Shown: one piece after another, positions 8,579-17,646 of the stretch
How the letters are laid out: each line of letters opens with the position of its first letter
How positions within the stretch are numbered: position 1 is the first letter of the stretch
Assembly (NCBI RefSeq): GCF_003065365.1
Contig: NZ_CP023276.1
Coordinates: forward strand, 806,001 to 870,000
Length of the DNA: 64,000 bases
Direction: 5' to 3'
From: Polynucleobacter difficilis
GTDB lineage: Bacteria; Pseudomonadota; Gammaproteobacteria; Burkholderiales; Burkholderiaceae
Translations under genes and position numbers: made by a program
The notes under the pieces: model-generated
Database searches by the model: none
What the model was told of the DNA's origin: nothing
Seen by the model: the letters and a program-made list of their open reading frames with translations, nothing else

Positions 8579-10608
8579 GCGTAAAGAAGGACCAGTCTTC
8601 CGCTGAGGCTCTGCCAACGCAGTCGGCTTTAGTGGATTCGTGGCAGGGCGAGCCACCTGAAGAGCATCAATCTGGCGTTCTCAGCATCTTGCAATTACTG
8701 CATTTGGATGAGCCGAGCTTGCTGGCTGCAGGTCACCTTGATAGCTCTTTGGGTAAAGAGGCGCTCGTCAAAAAGTTGGGCGATGAGTCGGCCCGTTTGC
8801 TGGCGGGTTATCGCAGCCTACGCCAAGCCCAAGCCAAAATAGTCAAAGCCGATGGTGGGATTAGCGTGGCCGGTCAAGAGGAAGTACTGCGCAAAATGCT
8901 GTTGGCCTTTGGTGATGATTTGCGGGTGGTGCTGATTTACCTTGCCTCGCGCTTGCAAACCCTACGCTGGATTAATCAGGAAAAAATTCCGATGCAGGCG
9001 GCTTGGGCGCAGGCCTTTTTGGATATTGATGCCAGCTTAGCCAACCGCTTAGGTATCTGGCAAATGAAATGGGAAATGGAGGACTTGGCTTTTCGCGTTT
9101 TGGCGCCGCCGGTGTACCGCGAGATAGCAACCATGTTGGATGCCAAGCGCGCCGAGCGCGAGGGGTTTATCGTCCGCATCATTGAAGAGCTCAAGCAAGT
9201 ATTGGGAGAGGCAAGCATATCGGCAGACGTGCAGGGTAGGCCTAAACACATTTACAGCATTTGGAAAAAAATGCAGGGCAAGTCCTTGGACTTTGCGAAC
9301 CTGTATGACGTGCGGGCATTTCGTATTTTGGTAGAAGACGTGAAGGATTGTTATGCTGCGCTTGGTTTAGTGCATAACGTCTGGCAACCGATTCCACGCG
9401 AGTTTGATGACTACATTGCAAGACCAAAACCGAACGGATATCAGTCATTGCATACCGTTGTTATGGATGCCGATGGCGTTGCGTTTGAAATTCAGATTCG
9501 CACGCACACCATGCACCAACAGGCAGAGTATGGTCTGGCAGCACATTGGCGTTACAAAGAGGGTGCAGTACCCGTACCCAAAAATGCGGGCGGCACCCAC
9601 AGCTCAGCGGTAGCTTACGAGCGCCAAATTGCTTGGGCCAGGCAATTAATTTCCTGGAAAGAGGATGCCTGGGATCAACTCAAGCACCATGCGATTGATG
9701 ATCACATTTATGTGTTGACGCCGCTGGGCAAAGTGATTGCGCTGGAAAAAGGATCATCACCAATTGATTTTGCCTATGCGGTTCACACTGATTTAGGCCA
9801 CCGTTGCCGCGGCGCGCGGGTTGATGGCGCGATGGTGCCGCTGGACACGAGCCTTGCCAACGGCCAAACGGTCGAAATCATTGCGGTTAAGCATGGCGGA
9901 CCATCACGCGATTGGATTAGTCCGGACCGGGGGTATTTGCGCTCCCAGCGTGCCCGTAGCCGTGTACGGGCTTGGTTCAATGCACTCGACGATGAGGAGG
10001 CGGGCGCCAGTAGCGCAACGAAGCCAAGTGCTGAGTCCAAGTTGCCTGCAAAGGACCATAAGCCGGATGCAGAGCCACTTACCCTTGTATTGCATCAACG
10101 AACCCGCTCTACAAAGCCATTCAGCGATGTGCTTGTTGTCGGGGTCGATTCTTTACTAACGCAGTTGGCACGCTGCTGTCGCCCAGTGCCGCCCGATGCG
10201 ATTGCTGGATTTGTAACCCAGGGGCGGGGCGTATCGATTCATCGGCGCTCCTGTAGCACCCTCAGAAGTTTGCTGGAGCGTGCGCCCGAGCGTGTCATTC
10301 AGACTGCATGGAACGCATTAGATGAGGCCCAAAGCGGAGGATTGACAGCAAAGCACGGCACCCAAAACCGATCCAAGGTCTTTCCGGCGGATTTGGCGGT
10401 CACCGGCCTGGATCGGCCCGAGCTGATGCGTGAGCTGTTTGAGGGCTTATCCCGTCAAGGAGTCCATGTGATTGATTTACGTAAATCCGTGCGTCGCGGG
10501 ATCGCGCAAATTTTACTGACGGTCGAAATTGCCGACGCCGAGGCCCTGCGGCAGGTCCAAAATAGCCTCGAGGAGCTGAAAGGCGTGACTCAAGTACGCC
10601 GGCGGTGA
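8575..10608 (+). CDS. relA: (p)ppGpp synthetase RelA
   Basis: Ribosome-associated stringent-response enzyme that makes (p)ppGpp from ATP and GDP/GTP. Domain order over 677 residues: a degenerate HD region (~1-200) lacking a clear HD pair, the synthetase domain (RPKHIYSIWKKMQGK to AEYGLAAHWRYKEG), TGS (~370-430, HIYVLTPLGKVIALEKGSSP), a zinc-finger-like CCRPVPPD segment and a C-terminal ACT domain. The acidic motif E276-F-D-D279 is the ExDD form of monofunctional RelA rather than the RxKD form of SpoT-like bifunctional enzymes. Together with the degraded HD this supports synthesis without hydrolysis. The start ATG overlaps the preceding stop (ATGA). Confidence 0.93.
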   Translation: MSVKKDQSSAEALPTQSALVDSWQGEPPEEHQSGVLSILQLLHLDEPSLLAAGHLDSSLGKEALVKKLGDESARLLAGYRSLRQAQAKIVKADGGISVAGQEEVLRKMLLAFGDDLRVVLIYLASRLQTLRWINQEKIPMQAAWAQAFLDIDASLANRLGIWQMKWEMEDLAFRVLAPPVYREIATMLDAKRAEREGFIVRIIEELKQVLGEASISADVQGRPKHIYSIWKKMQGKSLDFANLYDVRAFRILVEDVKDCYAALGLVHNVWQPIPREFDDYIARPKPNGYQSLHTVVMDADGVAFEIQIRTHTMHQQAEYGLAAHWRYKEGAVPVPKNAGGTHSSAVAYERQIAWARQLISWKEDAWDQLKHHAIDDHIYVLTPLGKVIALEKGSSPIDFAYAVHTDLGHRCRGARVDGAMVPLDTSLANGQTVEIIAVKHGGPSRDWISPDRGYLRSQRARSRVRAWFNALDDEEAGASSATKPSAESKLPAKDHKPDAEPLTLVLHQRTRSTKPFSDVLVVGVDSLLTQLARCCRPVPPDAIAGFVTQGRGVSIHRRSCSTLRSLLERAPERVIQTAWNALDEAQSGGLTAKHGTQNRSKVFPADLAVTGLDRPELMRELFEGLSRQGVHVIDLRKSVRRGIAQILLTVEIADAEALRQVQNSLEELKGVTQVRRR

Positions 10609-10626
10609 TAAACTCTTGATCTTTAT

Positions 10627-10703
10627 AGGCTCGTAGCTCAGCTGGTTAGAGCACCACCTTGACATGGTGGGGGTCGTTGGTTCGAGTCCAATCGAGCCTA
10701 CCA
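10627..10703 (+). tRNA. tRNA-Val(GAC)
   Basis: 77-nt cloverleaf including an encoded CCA. The acceptor stem is AGGCTCG/CGAGCCT, the anticodon stem is CCACC/GGTGG, and loop TTGACAT gives anticodon GAC (valine). The T-arm GTTGGTTCGAGTCCAAT is typical. It lies 18 bp after relA; a TAAACT at 10609-10614 could serve as a -10 box. Confidence 0.97.
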
Positions 10704-10718
10704 ACGAAATACCTAGAT

Positions 10719-10752
10719 AGGCGCGGTTGCCGCAAAGCATCCGCGCCTTTTT
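10719..10752 (+). terminator. Rho-independent terminator after tRNA-Val
   Basis: Perfect 8-bp G+C-rich stem AGGCGCGG/CCGCGCCT with a 14-nt loop, followed by TTTTT. It lies between tRNA-Val and thrS, so it ends the tRNA transcript and could also act in the thrS leader. Confidence 0.75.
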
Positions 10753-10798
10753 AGTAATGTATGACGCAGTAAGCCAAATTCAATGGAGATGGAATTTC

Positions 10799-12721
10799 AT
10801 GGTTGCAGTCACTCTACCGGACGGATCTAAACGCGAGTTCGACGCACCGGTGCGTGTTCTGGATGTTGCACAAAGCATAGGTAGTGGCCTAGCTAAAGCA
10901 GCATTGGCCGGAATGGTCGACGGCCGGATGGTCGATACCAGCTTTTTGATTGAGCGCGATAGTCAACTGGCCATCATCACCGATAAAAGCCCCGAAGCTC
11001 TTGATATTGTTCGGCACTCGACTGCCCATCTCTTGGCATACGCTGTCAAAGAATTATTTCCCGAGGCCCAAGTTACCATTGGCCCAGTGATTGAGAACGG
11101 TTTTTACTATGACTTTTCCTTTCATCGCCCCTTCACACCAGACGATTTAACTGCGCTGGAAAAGCGCATGGCGGAGCTCGCTAAAAAAGACGAGCCAGTA
11201 ACGCGCAACGTGATGCCACGTGACGCGGCCGTGCAATTTTTTAAAGACCAAGGCGAGCATTACAAAGCCGAGATCATTGCTAGCATTCCGCAGGGCGAGG
11301 ATGTTTCGCTCTATACCGAAGGTAAATTCACCGACTTATGCCGCGGCCCACATGTGCCCTCAACCGGCAAGCTCAAGGTCTTTAAGCTGATGAAGCTGGC
11401 TGGTGCGTATTGGCGCGGCGACAGTAAGAATGAAATGTTGCAGCGTATCTATGGCACGGCCTGGCTGAAAAAAGAAGACCAAGATGCCTATTTGCATATG
11501 CTGGAGGAAGCTGAAAAGCGTGATCACCGCCGTTTAGGGCGTCACCTCGATTTGTTCCACTTTCAGGATGAGGCACCAGGACTGGTGTTTTGGCACCCCA
11601 AAGGCTGGTCGATTTGGCAAACCGTTGAGCAGTACATGCGCAAGGTTTATCAGGACGAGGGCTATCACGAGGTGAAGGCGCCGCAGATTTTGGATCGTGG
11701 CCTGTGGGAAAAATCAGGTCACTGGGAGAACTACAAAGAGAACATGTTTACGACCGAGTCGGAAAATCGCTCGTACGCACTCAAGCCCATGAACTGCCCG
11801 GGGCATGTCCAAATTTTTAACTCGGGCCTCCATAGTTATCGCGAACTACCGCTGCGCTACGGTGAGTTTGGCCAGTGCCATCGCAATGAGCCATCCGGAG
11901 CGCTGCATGGCTTAATGCGGGTACGCGGTTTCACGCAAGATGACGGCCATATTTTCTGTACCGAAGACCAGATTCAGTCGGAAGTTGCTAGCTTTGATAA
12001 GGCAGTTCGAGCGGTCTATGCCGATTTTGGTTTCTCTGAGGTGGACGTAAAACTAGCCTTAAGGCCCGCCAAGCGCGTGGGCGATGACGCCATTTGGGAT
12101 AAAGCCGAGGAAGCCTTGCGCGGCGCCCTCCGGGCATCCGGCCAAACCTGGGAAGAGTTGCCGGGTGAGGGCGCTTTTTATGGCCCTAAGATTGAATACC
12201 ACCTAAAAGACTCGATTGGCCGTTCTTGGCAGTGCGGCACGATGCAGGTGGACTTCTCCATGCCAGCTCGCTTGGGCGCGGAGTACGTGGCGGAAGACAA
12301 CGCCCGCAAGGTCCCAGTGATGTTGCACCGCGCTATTGTGGGCTCCCTAGAGCGTTTTATCGGGATTTTGATTGAAAATCACGCTGGAAACATGCCAGTT
12401 TGGCTTGCCCCAACCCAGGCAGTTGTCCTCAATATTTCCGAAAATTCAGCCGCTTATGCCCAGCAAATCCAGCAAATGCTGAAAAAACAAGGGTTTAGAG
12501 TTGATGCGGATTTGCGAAATGAGAAAATTACGTATAAAATACGCGAGCACGCATTGCAAAAGCTCCCTTATCTGCTGGTTGTTGGCGATAAAGAGCGTGA
12601 AAGTAATACGGTAGCCGTTCGTGCCCGTGGCGGAGTGGATCTAGGCGTAATGCCTTTAGACGCATTCGTTGCCCGACTCCAGCAGGATATATCCCAGAAG
12701 GTCGGTCCCGAGCTGAATTAA
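10799..12721 (+). CDS. thrS: Threonine-tRNA ligase
   Basis: Class II synthetase charging tRNA-Thr. From ATG 10799 the protein has 640 residues, the usual length, in the order TGS domain (starts VAVTLPDGSKREF), editing domain with HSTAHLLAYAVKELFP, catalytic core (motif 2 region FGQCHRNEPSGALHGLMRVR) and the C-terminal anticodon-binding domain. The frame is open further upstream to 10727, but that segment runs through the terminator hairpin. GGAGATGG at 10784-10791 is the ribosome-binding site. It heads the conserved thrS-infC-rpmI-rplT-pheST-ihfA cluster. Confidence 0.97.
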   Translation: MVAVTLPDGSKREFDAPVRVLDVAQSIGSGLAKAALAGMVDGRMVDTSFLIERDSQLAIITDKSPEALDIVRHSTAHLLAYAVKELFPEAQVTIGPVIENGFYYDFSFHRPFTPDDLTALEKRMAELAKKDEPVTRNVMPRDAAVQFFKDQGEHYKAEIIASIPQGEDVSLYTEGKFTDLCRGPHVPSTGKLKVFKLMKLAGAYWRGDSKNEMLQRIYGTAWLKKEDQDAYLHMLEEAEKRDHRRLGRHLDLFHFQDEAPGLVFWHPKGWSIWQTVEQYMRKVYQDEGYHEVKAPQILDRGLWEKSGHWENYKENMFTTESENRSYALKPMNCPGHVQIFNSGLHSYRELPLRYGEFGQCHRNEPSGALHGLMRVRGFTQDDGHIFCTEDQIQSEVASFDKAVRAVYADFGFSEVDVKLALRPAKRVGDDAIWDKAEEALRGALRASGQTWEELPGEGAFYGPKIEYHLKDSIGRSWQCGTMQVDFSMPARLGAEYVAEDNARKVPVMLHRAIVGSLERFIGILIENHAGNMPVWLAPTQAVVLNISENSAAYAQQIQQMLKKQGFRVDADLRNEKITYKIREHALQKLPYLLVVGDKERESNTVAVRARGGVDLGVMPLDAFVARLQQDISQKVGPELN

Positions 12722-12755
12722 GCCCGGGGAATGACGGTTTTTATTGTTTTTGATG

Positions 12756-12771
12756 AAGGAATTAGAAGATC
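12756..12771 (+). promoter_or_regulatory. infC: infC ribosome-binding site and ATC start codon
   Basis: AAGGA at 12756-12760 stands 8 nt before ATC at 12769-12771. The in-frame TAG at 12763-12765 rules out any start further upstream. Translation from this ATC yields the conserved N-terminus ATEKLQRINREI. A non-AUG start is the basis of IF3 autoregulation in other bacteria. Confidence 0.8.
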
Positions 12772-13296
12772 GCTACTGAAAAATTGCAACGCATAAATCG
12801 GGAAATAACTGCTCCTGAAGTGCGTTTGGTTGGAATCGATGGGGAAGCCCTCGGTGTAGTTAAGTTGAACGAAGCCTTGGCTTTGGCAGAAGAAAAAGAA
12901 ACCGATTTGGTTGAGATTGCTCCGACAGCCGTGCCACCCGTAGTCCGATTGATGGACTTTGGTAAGTTCAAGTACCAAGAAGCCAAGCGTCAGCATGAAG
13001 CCAAGCTGAAGCAAAAGGTAATTCAGGTGAAAGAAGTGAAATTTCGCCCGGGTACCGATGATGGTGACTATGGTGTCAAACTACGCAATCTGATCCGCTT
13101 TTTAGAAGATGGCGATAAGACAAAGATTACGCTGCGGTTTCGGGGTCGAGAAATGGCCCACCAAGAAATCGGAGTACGGATGTTGGAGCGCTTGAAATTG
13201 GATTTGCAAGAGCATGGCCAAGTTGAGCAGTTTCCGAAGATGGAAGGTCGGCAGATGGTAATGGTGCTAGCACCAATCCGTAAGGCCAAGGCTTAA
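12769..13296 (+). CDS. infC: Translation initiation factor IF-3
   Basis: Binds the 30S subunit, prevents premature 50S joining and proofreads the initiator tRNA/start codon. From the ATC codon at 12769 the protein is 175 residues. It has the N-domain (RINREITAPEVRLVGIDG), the basic linker (~75-90, KRQHEAKLKQK) and the C-domain (EVKFRPGTDDGDYGVKLRNL). The first ATG in frame lies deep inside the protein, and the next alternative (TTG 12784) would drop conserved residues and lacks a well-placed Shine-Dalgarno. IF3 discriminates against non-standard starts, so ATC provides negative autoregulation by analogy with E. coli. Downstream genes rpmI and rplT follow. Confidence 0.95.
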   Translation: MATEKLQRINREITAPEVRLVGIDGEALGVVKLNEALALAEEKETDLVEIAPTAVPPVVRLMDFGKFKYQEAKRQHEAKLKQKVIQVKEVKFRPGTDDGDYGVKLRNLIRFLEDGDKTKITLRFRGREMAHQEIGVRMLERLKLDLQEHGQVEQFPKMEGRQMVMVLAPIRKAKA

Positions 13297-13351
13297 GTAG
13301 TTTCGTTTTTGGTAGGGAGGCGCTGCAAGGCGCTGGCAGTTTGAAGTGCTG

Positions 13352-13388
13352 CTAGGTACAGGAAGAATAACCGTCGGTTATCACCTAG
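13352..13388 (+). promoter_or_regulatory. Nested hairpin in rpmI leader
   Basis: Between infC and rpmI an outer stem CTAGGT/ACCTAG (13352-13357 and 13383-13388) encloses a perfect inner stem ATAACCG/CGGTTAT with a 1-nt centre. In E. coli ribosomal protein L20 binds leader RNA in this interval and represses rpmI-rplT. Position and structure suggest, but do not prove, a similar site. Confidence 0.4.
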
Positions 13389-13416
13389 GTAGTGCGAATG
13401 AAAGAAGGGGAACTTC

Positions 13417-13614
13417 ATGCCCAAAATGAAGAGTAAGAGTAGCGCCAAAAAGCGCTTCACGGTCCGCGCAGGCGGCACCATCAAGCGAGGTCAGGCATTT
13501 AAACGCCACATCCTCACGAAGAAAACAACCAAGAACAAGCGTCACTTGCGTGGCTCCACCGAAGTAGCGAAAGCAGACGTCAAGTCGATTCGCTCGATGC
13601 TTCCGTACGCTTAA
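13417..13614 (+). CDS. rpmI: 50S ribosomal protein L35
   Basis: 65-residue basic protein of the large ribosomal subunit. The family start MPKMKSKSSAKKRF is followed by the conserved AGGTIKRGQAFKRHILTKK and a run of Lys/Arg. A strong AAGAAGGGGA ribosome-binding region precedes the ATG. Lies between infC and rplT with 120 bp of structured leader upstream. Assignment is secure. Confidence 0.98.
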   Translation: MPKMKSKSSAKKRFTVRAGGTIKRGQAFKRHILTKKTTKNKRHLRGSTEVAKADVKSIRSMLPYA

Positions 13615-13639
13615 CCTCAGACTAATTTAGGAGAATTCA

Positions 13640-14005
13640 ATGCCAAGAGTCAAACGTGGGGTTACAGCAAGAGCCCGTCATAAGAAAGTTACCGATGCCG
13701 CAACTGGTTATCGTGGACGTCGTAAAAACGTATTCCGTATCGCTAAAGAAGCGGTTATGCGCGCAGGCCAATATGCCTATCGCGATCGCCGTAACAAGAA
13801 GCGTGTATTCCGTGCCTTGTGGATTGCGCGTATCAACGCCGCAGTACGTGAGCATGACCTGAGCTACAGCGTATTCATGAACGGCATGAAGAAAGCGGAG
13901 ATCGAACTCGATCGCAAAGTGCTTTCCGATATGGCGATCATGGACAAAGAGGCATTTGCCGCTTTGGTCACACGGATCAAGTCCGTCGTTAACGCCGCAG
14001 CTTAA
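13640..14005 (+). CDS. rplT: 50S ribosomal protein L20
   Basis: 121-residue 23S rRNA-binding protein essential early in 50S assembly. Starts MPRVKRGVTARARHKK and has the conserved YRDRRNKKRVFRALWIARIN block. In E. coli it is also the translational repressor of its own operon. Preceded by TTAGGAGAATTCA, giving a good Shine-Dalgarno. The gap to rpmI is 25 bp and to pheS 12 bp. Confidence 0.98.
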   Translation: MPRVKRGVTARARHKKVTDAATGYRGRRKNVFRIAKEAVMRAGQYAYRDRRNKKRVFRALWIARINAAVREHDLSYSVFMNGMKKAEIELDRKVLSDMAIMDKEAFAALVTRIKSVVNAAA

Positions 14006-14017
14006 TTACAAGCTGAA

Positions 14018-15064
14018 ATGGTTTCTCTCGACCACATTGTCGAGGATGCCAAACGCGATTTCTCTGGGGCTGCTGATGCAGCCGCCTTGGAGGACGCGAA
14101 AGCCAGGTACCTCGGTAAATCAGGTGTTCTCACTGAGCGTTTAAAAGCGCTTGGTGGAATGTCGCCTGAAGAACGCAAAAGTGCTGGCGCATTAATCAAT
14201 CAAGTTAAATCCGCGGTAGAGGCGGCTCTGCAAGAGCGCCGTCAGGCATTGGCCGATGCGGTATTGCAAACCCGTCTCGCAGCAGAATCCATCGACGTAT
14301 CCTTGCCGGGCCGCGCACAATCAGTGGGCAGTCTGCATCCGGTGATGCGAACCTGGGAGCGGGTAGAGGCGATCTTTCATTCGATTGGCTTTGATGTGGC
14401 CGATGGTCCCGAGATCGAAACCGATTGGTTTAATTTCACAGCGCTCAATAGCCCTGAAAATCACCCTGCGCGTTCGATGCAAGATACGTTTTACGTTGAT
14501 GGCGCCGATGCGAACGGTAAACCTTTACTATTGCGTACCCACACTAGTCCGATTCAGGTGCGCTACGCCAGTGAGCACGTTAAAAAGTATGCGGGCGCGA
14601 AGGTAATGCCCCCCATTAAAGTGATTGCCCCGGGTAGAACCTACCGAGTGGATAGCGATGCAACCCATTCGCCGATGTTCCATCAGGTAGAGGGTTTATG
14701 GATTGCTGAAAAAGTATCCTTTGCTGACCTCAAGGGCGTATATACCGATTTCTTGCGTACCTTCTTTGAGACCGATGCCCTAGAGGTCCGCTTCCGTCCA
14801 TCCTATTTCCCATTCACCGAGCCTTCCGCTGAAATTGACATGGCGTTTGCGAGCGGTAAATTAGCAGGACGTTGGCTGGAGATTTCAGGGGCAGGGCAGG
14901 TGCACCCCAATGTATTGCGCAATATGGGCATTGATCCCGAGCGTTACACCGGATTTGCGTTTGGCTCGGGTCTTGAGCGCATGACGATGCTGCGTTATGG
15001 CGTCGATGATTTACGCCTCTTCTTTGAAAACGACCTGCGCTTTTTGGCGCAGTTCCCTGCTTAA
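14018..15064 (+). CDS. pheS: Phenylalanine-tRNA ligase alpha subunit
   Basis: Catalytic subunit (348 residues) of the alpha2beta2 class II enzyme that charges tRNA-Phe. The N-terminal coiled-coil region (~1-90) contacts tRNA. The catalytic core shows HPVMRTWERVEAIF, the motif 2 region and the C-terminal motif 3 FAFGSGLERMTMLRYGVDDL. The beta subunit follows 28 bp downstream, as in the classical operon. I see no PheM-type leader peptide between rplT and pheS (only 12 bp), so phenylalanine attenuation of the E. coli type is unlikely at this junction. Confidence 0.97.
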   Translation: MVSLDHIVEDAKRDFSGAADAAALEDAKARYLGKSGVLTERLKALGGMSPEERKSAGALINQVKSAVEAALQERRQALADAVLQTRLAAESIDVSLPGRAQSVGSLHPVMRTWERVEAIFHSIGFDVADGPEIETDWFNFTALNSPENHPARSMQDTFYVDGADANGKPLLLRTHTSPIQVRYASEHVKKYAGAKVMPPIKVIAPGRTYRVDSDATHSPMFHQVEGLWIAEKVSFADLKGVYTDFLRTFFETDALEVRFRPSYFPFTEPSAEIDMAFASGKLAGRWLEISGAGQVHPNVLRNMGIDPERYTGFAFGSGLERMTMLRYGVDDLRLFFENDLRFLAQFPA

Positions 15065-15092
15065 TTCTTCCATACTGAAATTGATCTAGCCC

Positions 15093-17576
15093 ATGCAATT
15101 CTCTGAATCCTGGCTCCGTCAGTACGTTAATCCCGGTCTCGATAGTAAGGCCTTGGGTCATGCTATGACGATGGCTGGCCTTGAGGTCGAAGAGCAGTAT
15201 TCCGTTGCGCCGCCATTTTCACAGGTGGTCGTTGCCGAAATTATGTCGGCAGAGCAGCATCCGGATGCCGATCGTTTACGGGTATGCAAAGTCAATGCCG
15301 GCACTGGCAGTGAGTTGCAAATCGTATGTGGCGCACCCAACGCCCGTGTGGGCGTCAAGATTCCATGCGCACTGGTTGGTGCTTTGCTTCCGCCCGCAGA
15401 AGAGGGCGGTAAGCCATTCCAAATTAAGGTTGGCAAGTTACGCGGCGTTGAAAGCCAGGGCATGCTCTGCTCAGGACGTGAGCTCGGCCTTGGGGACGAT
15501 CATGAAGGCATCCTTGAGTTACCGCTCGATGCACCCGTTGGTGCCAATATCCGTGAATACCTCGAGCTCGATGATCAGATCTACGTGATCAAGCTAACAC
15601 CCAATAAAGCCGATTGTTTATCGCTTGCTGGCTTAGCGCGTGAAGTCGCGGCGATTACTGGTGCGCCATTGTGCGGACCAAGTTGGACCGCACCGATTCC
15701 ATCAATTACCGATACCGTAAAAGTCCAGATCGATGCCCCCGATTTATGCGGGCGGTTTGCGGGCCGCGTGATTCGCGGCGTTAATCCAAAAGCCAAAACA
15801 CCGGATTGGATTATTCAGCGTTTATGCCATGCGGGTCAGCGGAGTATTTCGCCTTTAGTCGATCTATCCAATTACGTCATGCTGGAGATGGGTCAACCGA
15901 CCCACGTATTCGATCTCGATCAATTGCAGGGTGATTTGCATGTGCGCTGGGCAAAGCCGGGCGAACAGATTGCACTGTTAAACGAGCAAACGCTCAATCC
16001 AATTGTGCAGGGTGAAGTATCAAGCCAGTTGGCTCAAGGCGTTGGTGTGGTTGCTGACAATACCGGGCCAGTGAGTCTTGCCGGCATTATGGGTGGCAAT
16101 GCTAGTGCGGTCAGTGATGACACAGTCAATATTTATGTTGAGGCTGCATTTTGGTGGCCCGCTGCAATTCAAGGCCGTGCACGGCGTTTTAACTTTACGA
16201 CGGATGCAGGCCATCGCTTCGAGCGTGGTGTTGATCCTGACGCTACCGTTACGCACCTCGAGTATTTATCTTCCCTCATTTTGGAAGTGTGTGGCGGTCA
16301 AGCTGGCCCCATTCAGGATCAGGTTACGCAATTACCAGAGCGTAAGCCAGTCAGCTTGCGACTGCAACGCGCCATCGATTTGATTGGCATTCCGTTGACG
16401 ACTGCGATTGTGAGTGATGTATTCACGCGACTTGGTTTTGCATTTACCGTCAATGACGGCGCTGATGCTGCGAAGACTACTTTTGTAGTGACGCCACCTA
16501 GCTACCGTTTCGACATGGAGATCGAAGAGGATCTAATCGAGGAAGTTGCGCGCCTCTATGGTTTTGAAAATATTCCAGACCATCCACCCACAGCTGCATT
16601 GAAGATGAGCGCTCCGCCCGAGGCGCGTCGCAGTGTTCATCGTTTGCGCCATGCTTTGGCACAGGCGGGCTATCAAGAGGCGGTCAATTTTGGATTTACT
16701 GACCGCGAGAGTGAATCGCGTTTGTCAATGCACCAGGGCGATGAAAGTCAAACCATTCAAGTGCGTAATCCCATCGCTAATCAGTATGCCGTGATGCGCA
16801 GCACCCTATGGGGTGGTTTGTTAGGTAATCTTCGGGCAAACCTGAATCGCGGCAGCAACCGCGTTCGTCTCTTTGAGATCGGCCGTGTATTTATGCGCAA
16901 TCCCTCGCAAGGTGAAGCGCCAGGCATGGTTGCGGGCTACGATCAGCCCCGCCGCGTTGGTGGCTTGGCGTATGGCTCGGCGTTACCCGAGCAGTGGGCC
17001 AGCAAAAGTAGGGCGGTTGATTTCTTTGATGTGAAAGGCGATCTGGAGAGTGCATTTGCGCCGCTGCAGTTTATTACCGCTGCTGCTGTACACCCAGCGC
17101 TGCATCCAGGCCGATCTGCGCAAATTGCATTTAACGTGGGTAAAAAAACTATCCCAGTTGGGTGGATTGGTGAACTGCATCCAGCCTTGCAACAGGCTTA
17201 TGAATTGCCTCAGGCACCGATTTTATTTGAATGCGACTGGGATGCGCTAGCTGAGTTGGGTTTGCCAGCGCCAGCAGAGATTAGTAAATTCCCTGCAGTG
17301 CAGCGTGATTTAGCCGTCGTTGTAAAGCAATCGGTCGCAGCACAAACCTTGCTGGATGGCATGGCCGCTGCCGGACAGACTTTAGTGCGTCAAATTGAAG
17401 TCTTTGATGAGTTTAGGCCTGGGGCCGGTAGTAGTATGGCTGCGGATGAGAAAAGCCTGGCGTTTCGTATTACATTGCAAAATCCAGCAGAAACATTGCA
17501 GGACGCACAAATCGATGCTGCAATTGCAGCATTGCTCAGCGCACTGGAAAAGTGCTGTAATGCTCGGCTACGCTAA
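15093..17576 (+). CDS. pheT: Phenylalanine-tRNA ligase beta subunit
   Basis: 827-residue beta subunit, providing editing of mischarged Tyr-tRNA-Phe and tRNA binding. Domains in order: N-terminal region MQFSESWLRQYVNPGL, the EMAP/OB-like tRNA-binding domain (~40-150), the B3/B4 editing domain (~200-400), the B5 DNA-binding-like fold (~400-480), a pseudo-catalytic core, and a C-terminal ferredoxin-fold anticodon-binding domain starting near FPAVQRDLAVVV. Length and order are as expected. It is followed by ihfA after 70 bp. Confidence 0.97.
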   Translation: MQFSESWLRQYVNPGLDSKALGHAMTMAGLEVEEQYSVAPPFSQVVVAEIMSAEQHPDADRLRVCKVNAGTGSELQIVCGAPNARVGVKIPCALVGALLPPAEEGGKPFQIKVGKLRGVESQGMLCSGRELGLGDDHEGILELPLDAPVGANIREYLELDDQIYVIKLTPNKADCLSLAGLAREVAAITGAPLCGPSWTAPIPSITDTVKVQIDAPDLCGRFAGRVIRGVNPKAKTPDWIIQRLCHAGQRSISPLVDLSNYVMLEMGQPTHVFDLDQLQGDLHVRWAKPGEQIALLNEQTLNPIVQGEVSSQLAQGVGVVADNTGPVSLAGIMGGNASAVSDDTVNIYVEAAFWWPAAIQGRARRFNFTTDAGHRFERGVDPDATVTHLEYLSSLILEVCGGQAGPIQDQVTQLPERKPVSLRLQRAIDLIGIPLTTAIVSDVFTRLGFAFTVNDGADAAKTTFVVTPPSYRFDMEIEEDLIEEVARLYGFENIPDHPPTAALKMSAPPEARRSVHRLRHALAQAGYQEAVNFGFTDRESESRLSMHQGDESQTIQVRNPIANQYAVMRSTLWGGLLGNLRANLNRGSNRVRLFEIGRVFMRNPSQGEAPGMVAGYDQPRRVGGLAYGSALPEQWASKSRAVDFFDVKGDLESAFAPLQFITAAAVHPALHPGRSAQIAFNVGKKTIPVGWIGELHPALQQAYELPQAPILFECDWDALAELGLPAPAEISKFPAVQRDLAVVVKQSVAAQTLLDGMAAAGQTLVRQIEVFDEFRPGAGSSMAADEKSLAFRITLQNPAETLQDAQIDAAIAALLSALEKCCNARLR

Positions 17577-17646
17577 AAAATATTGCTACACTGAAATCAG
17601 ACATAGTCATAATAGTTAAGCCATTTGAAATAGATAAGAGCCCCTC

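Noticed and set aside
10727..10798. Longer N-terminus for thrS
   Set aside because: The extra 24 codons run through the terminator hairpin after tRNA-Val, and ATG 10799 gives the conserved start with a Shine-Dalgarno.
12703..12768. Terminator between thrS and infC
   Set aside because: The possible stem around 12703-12730 has a mismatch and no T-run directly after it, and infC would be expected to share the thrS transcript.
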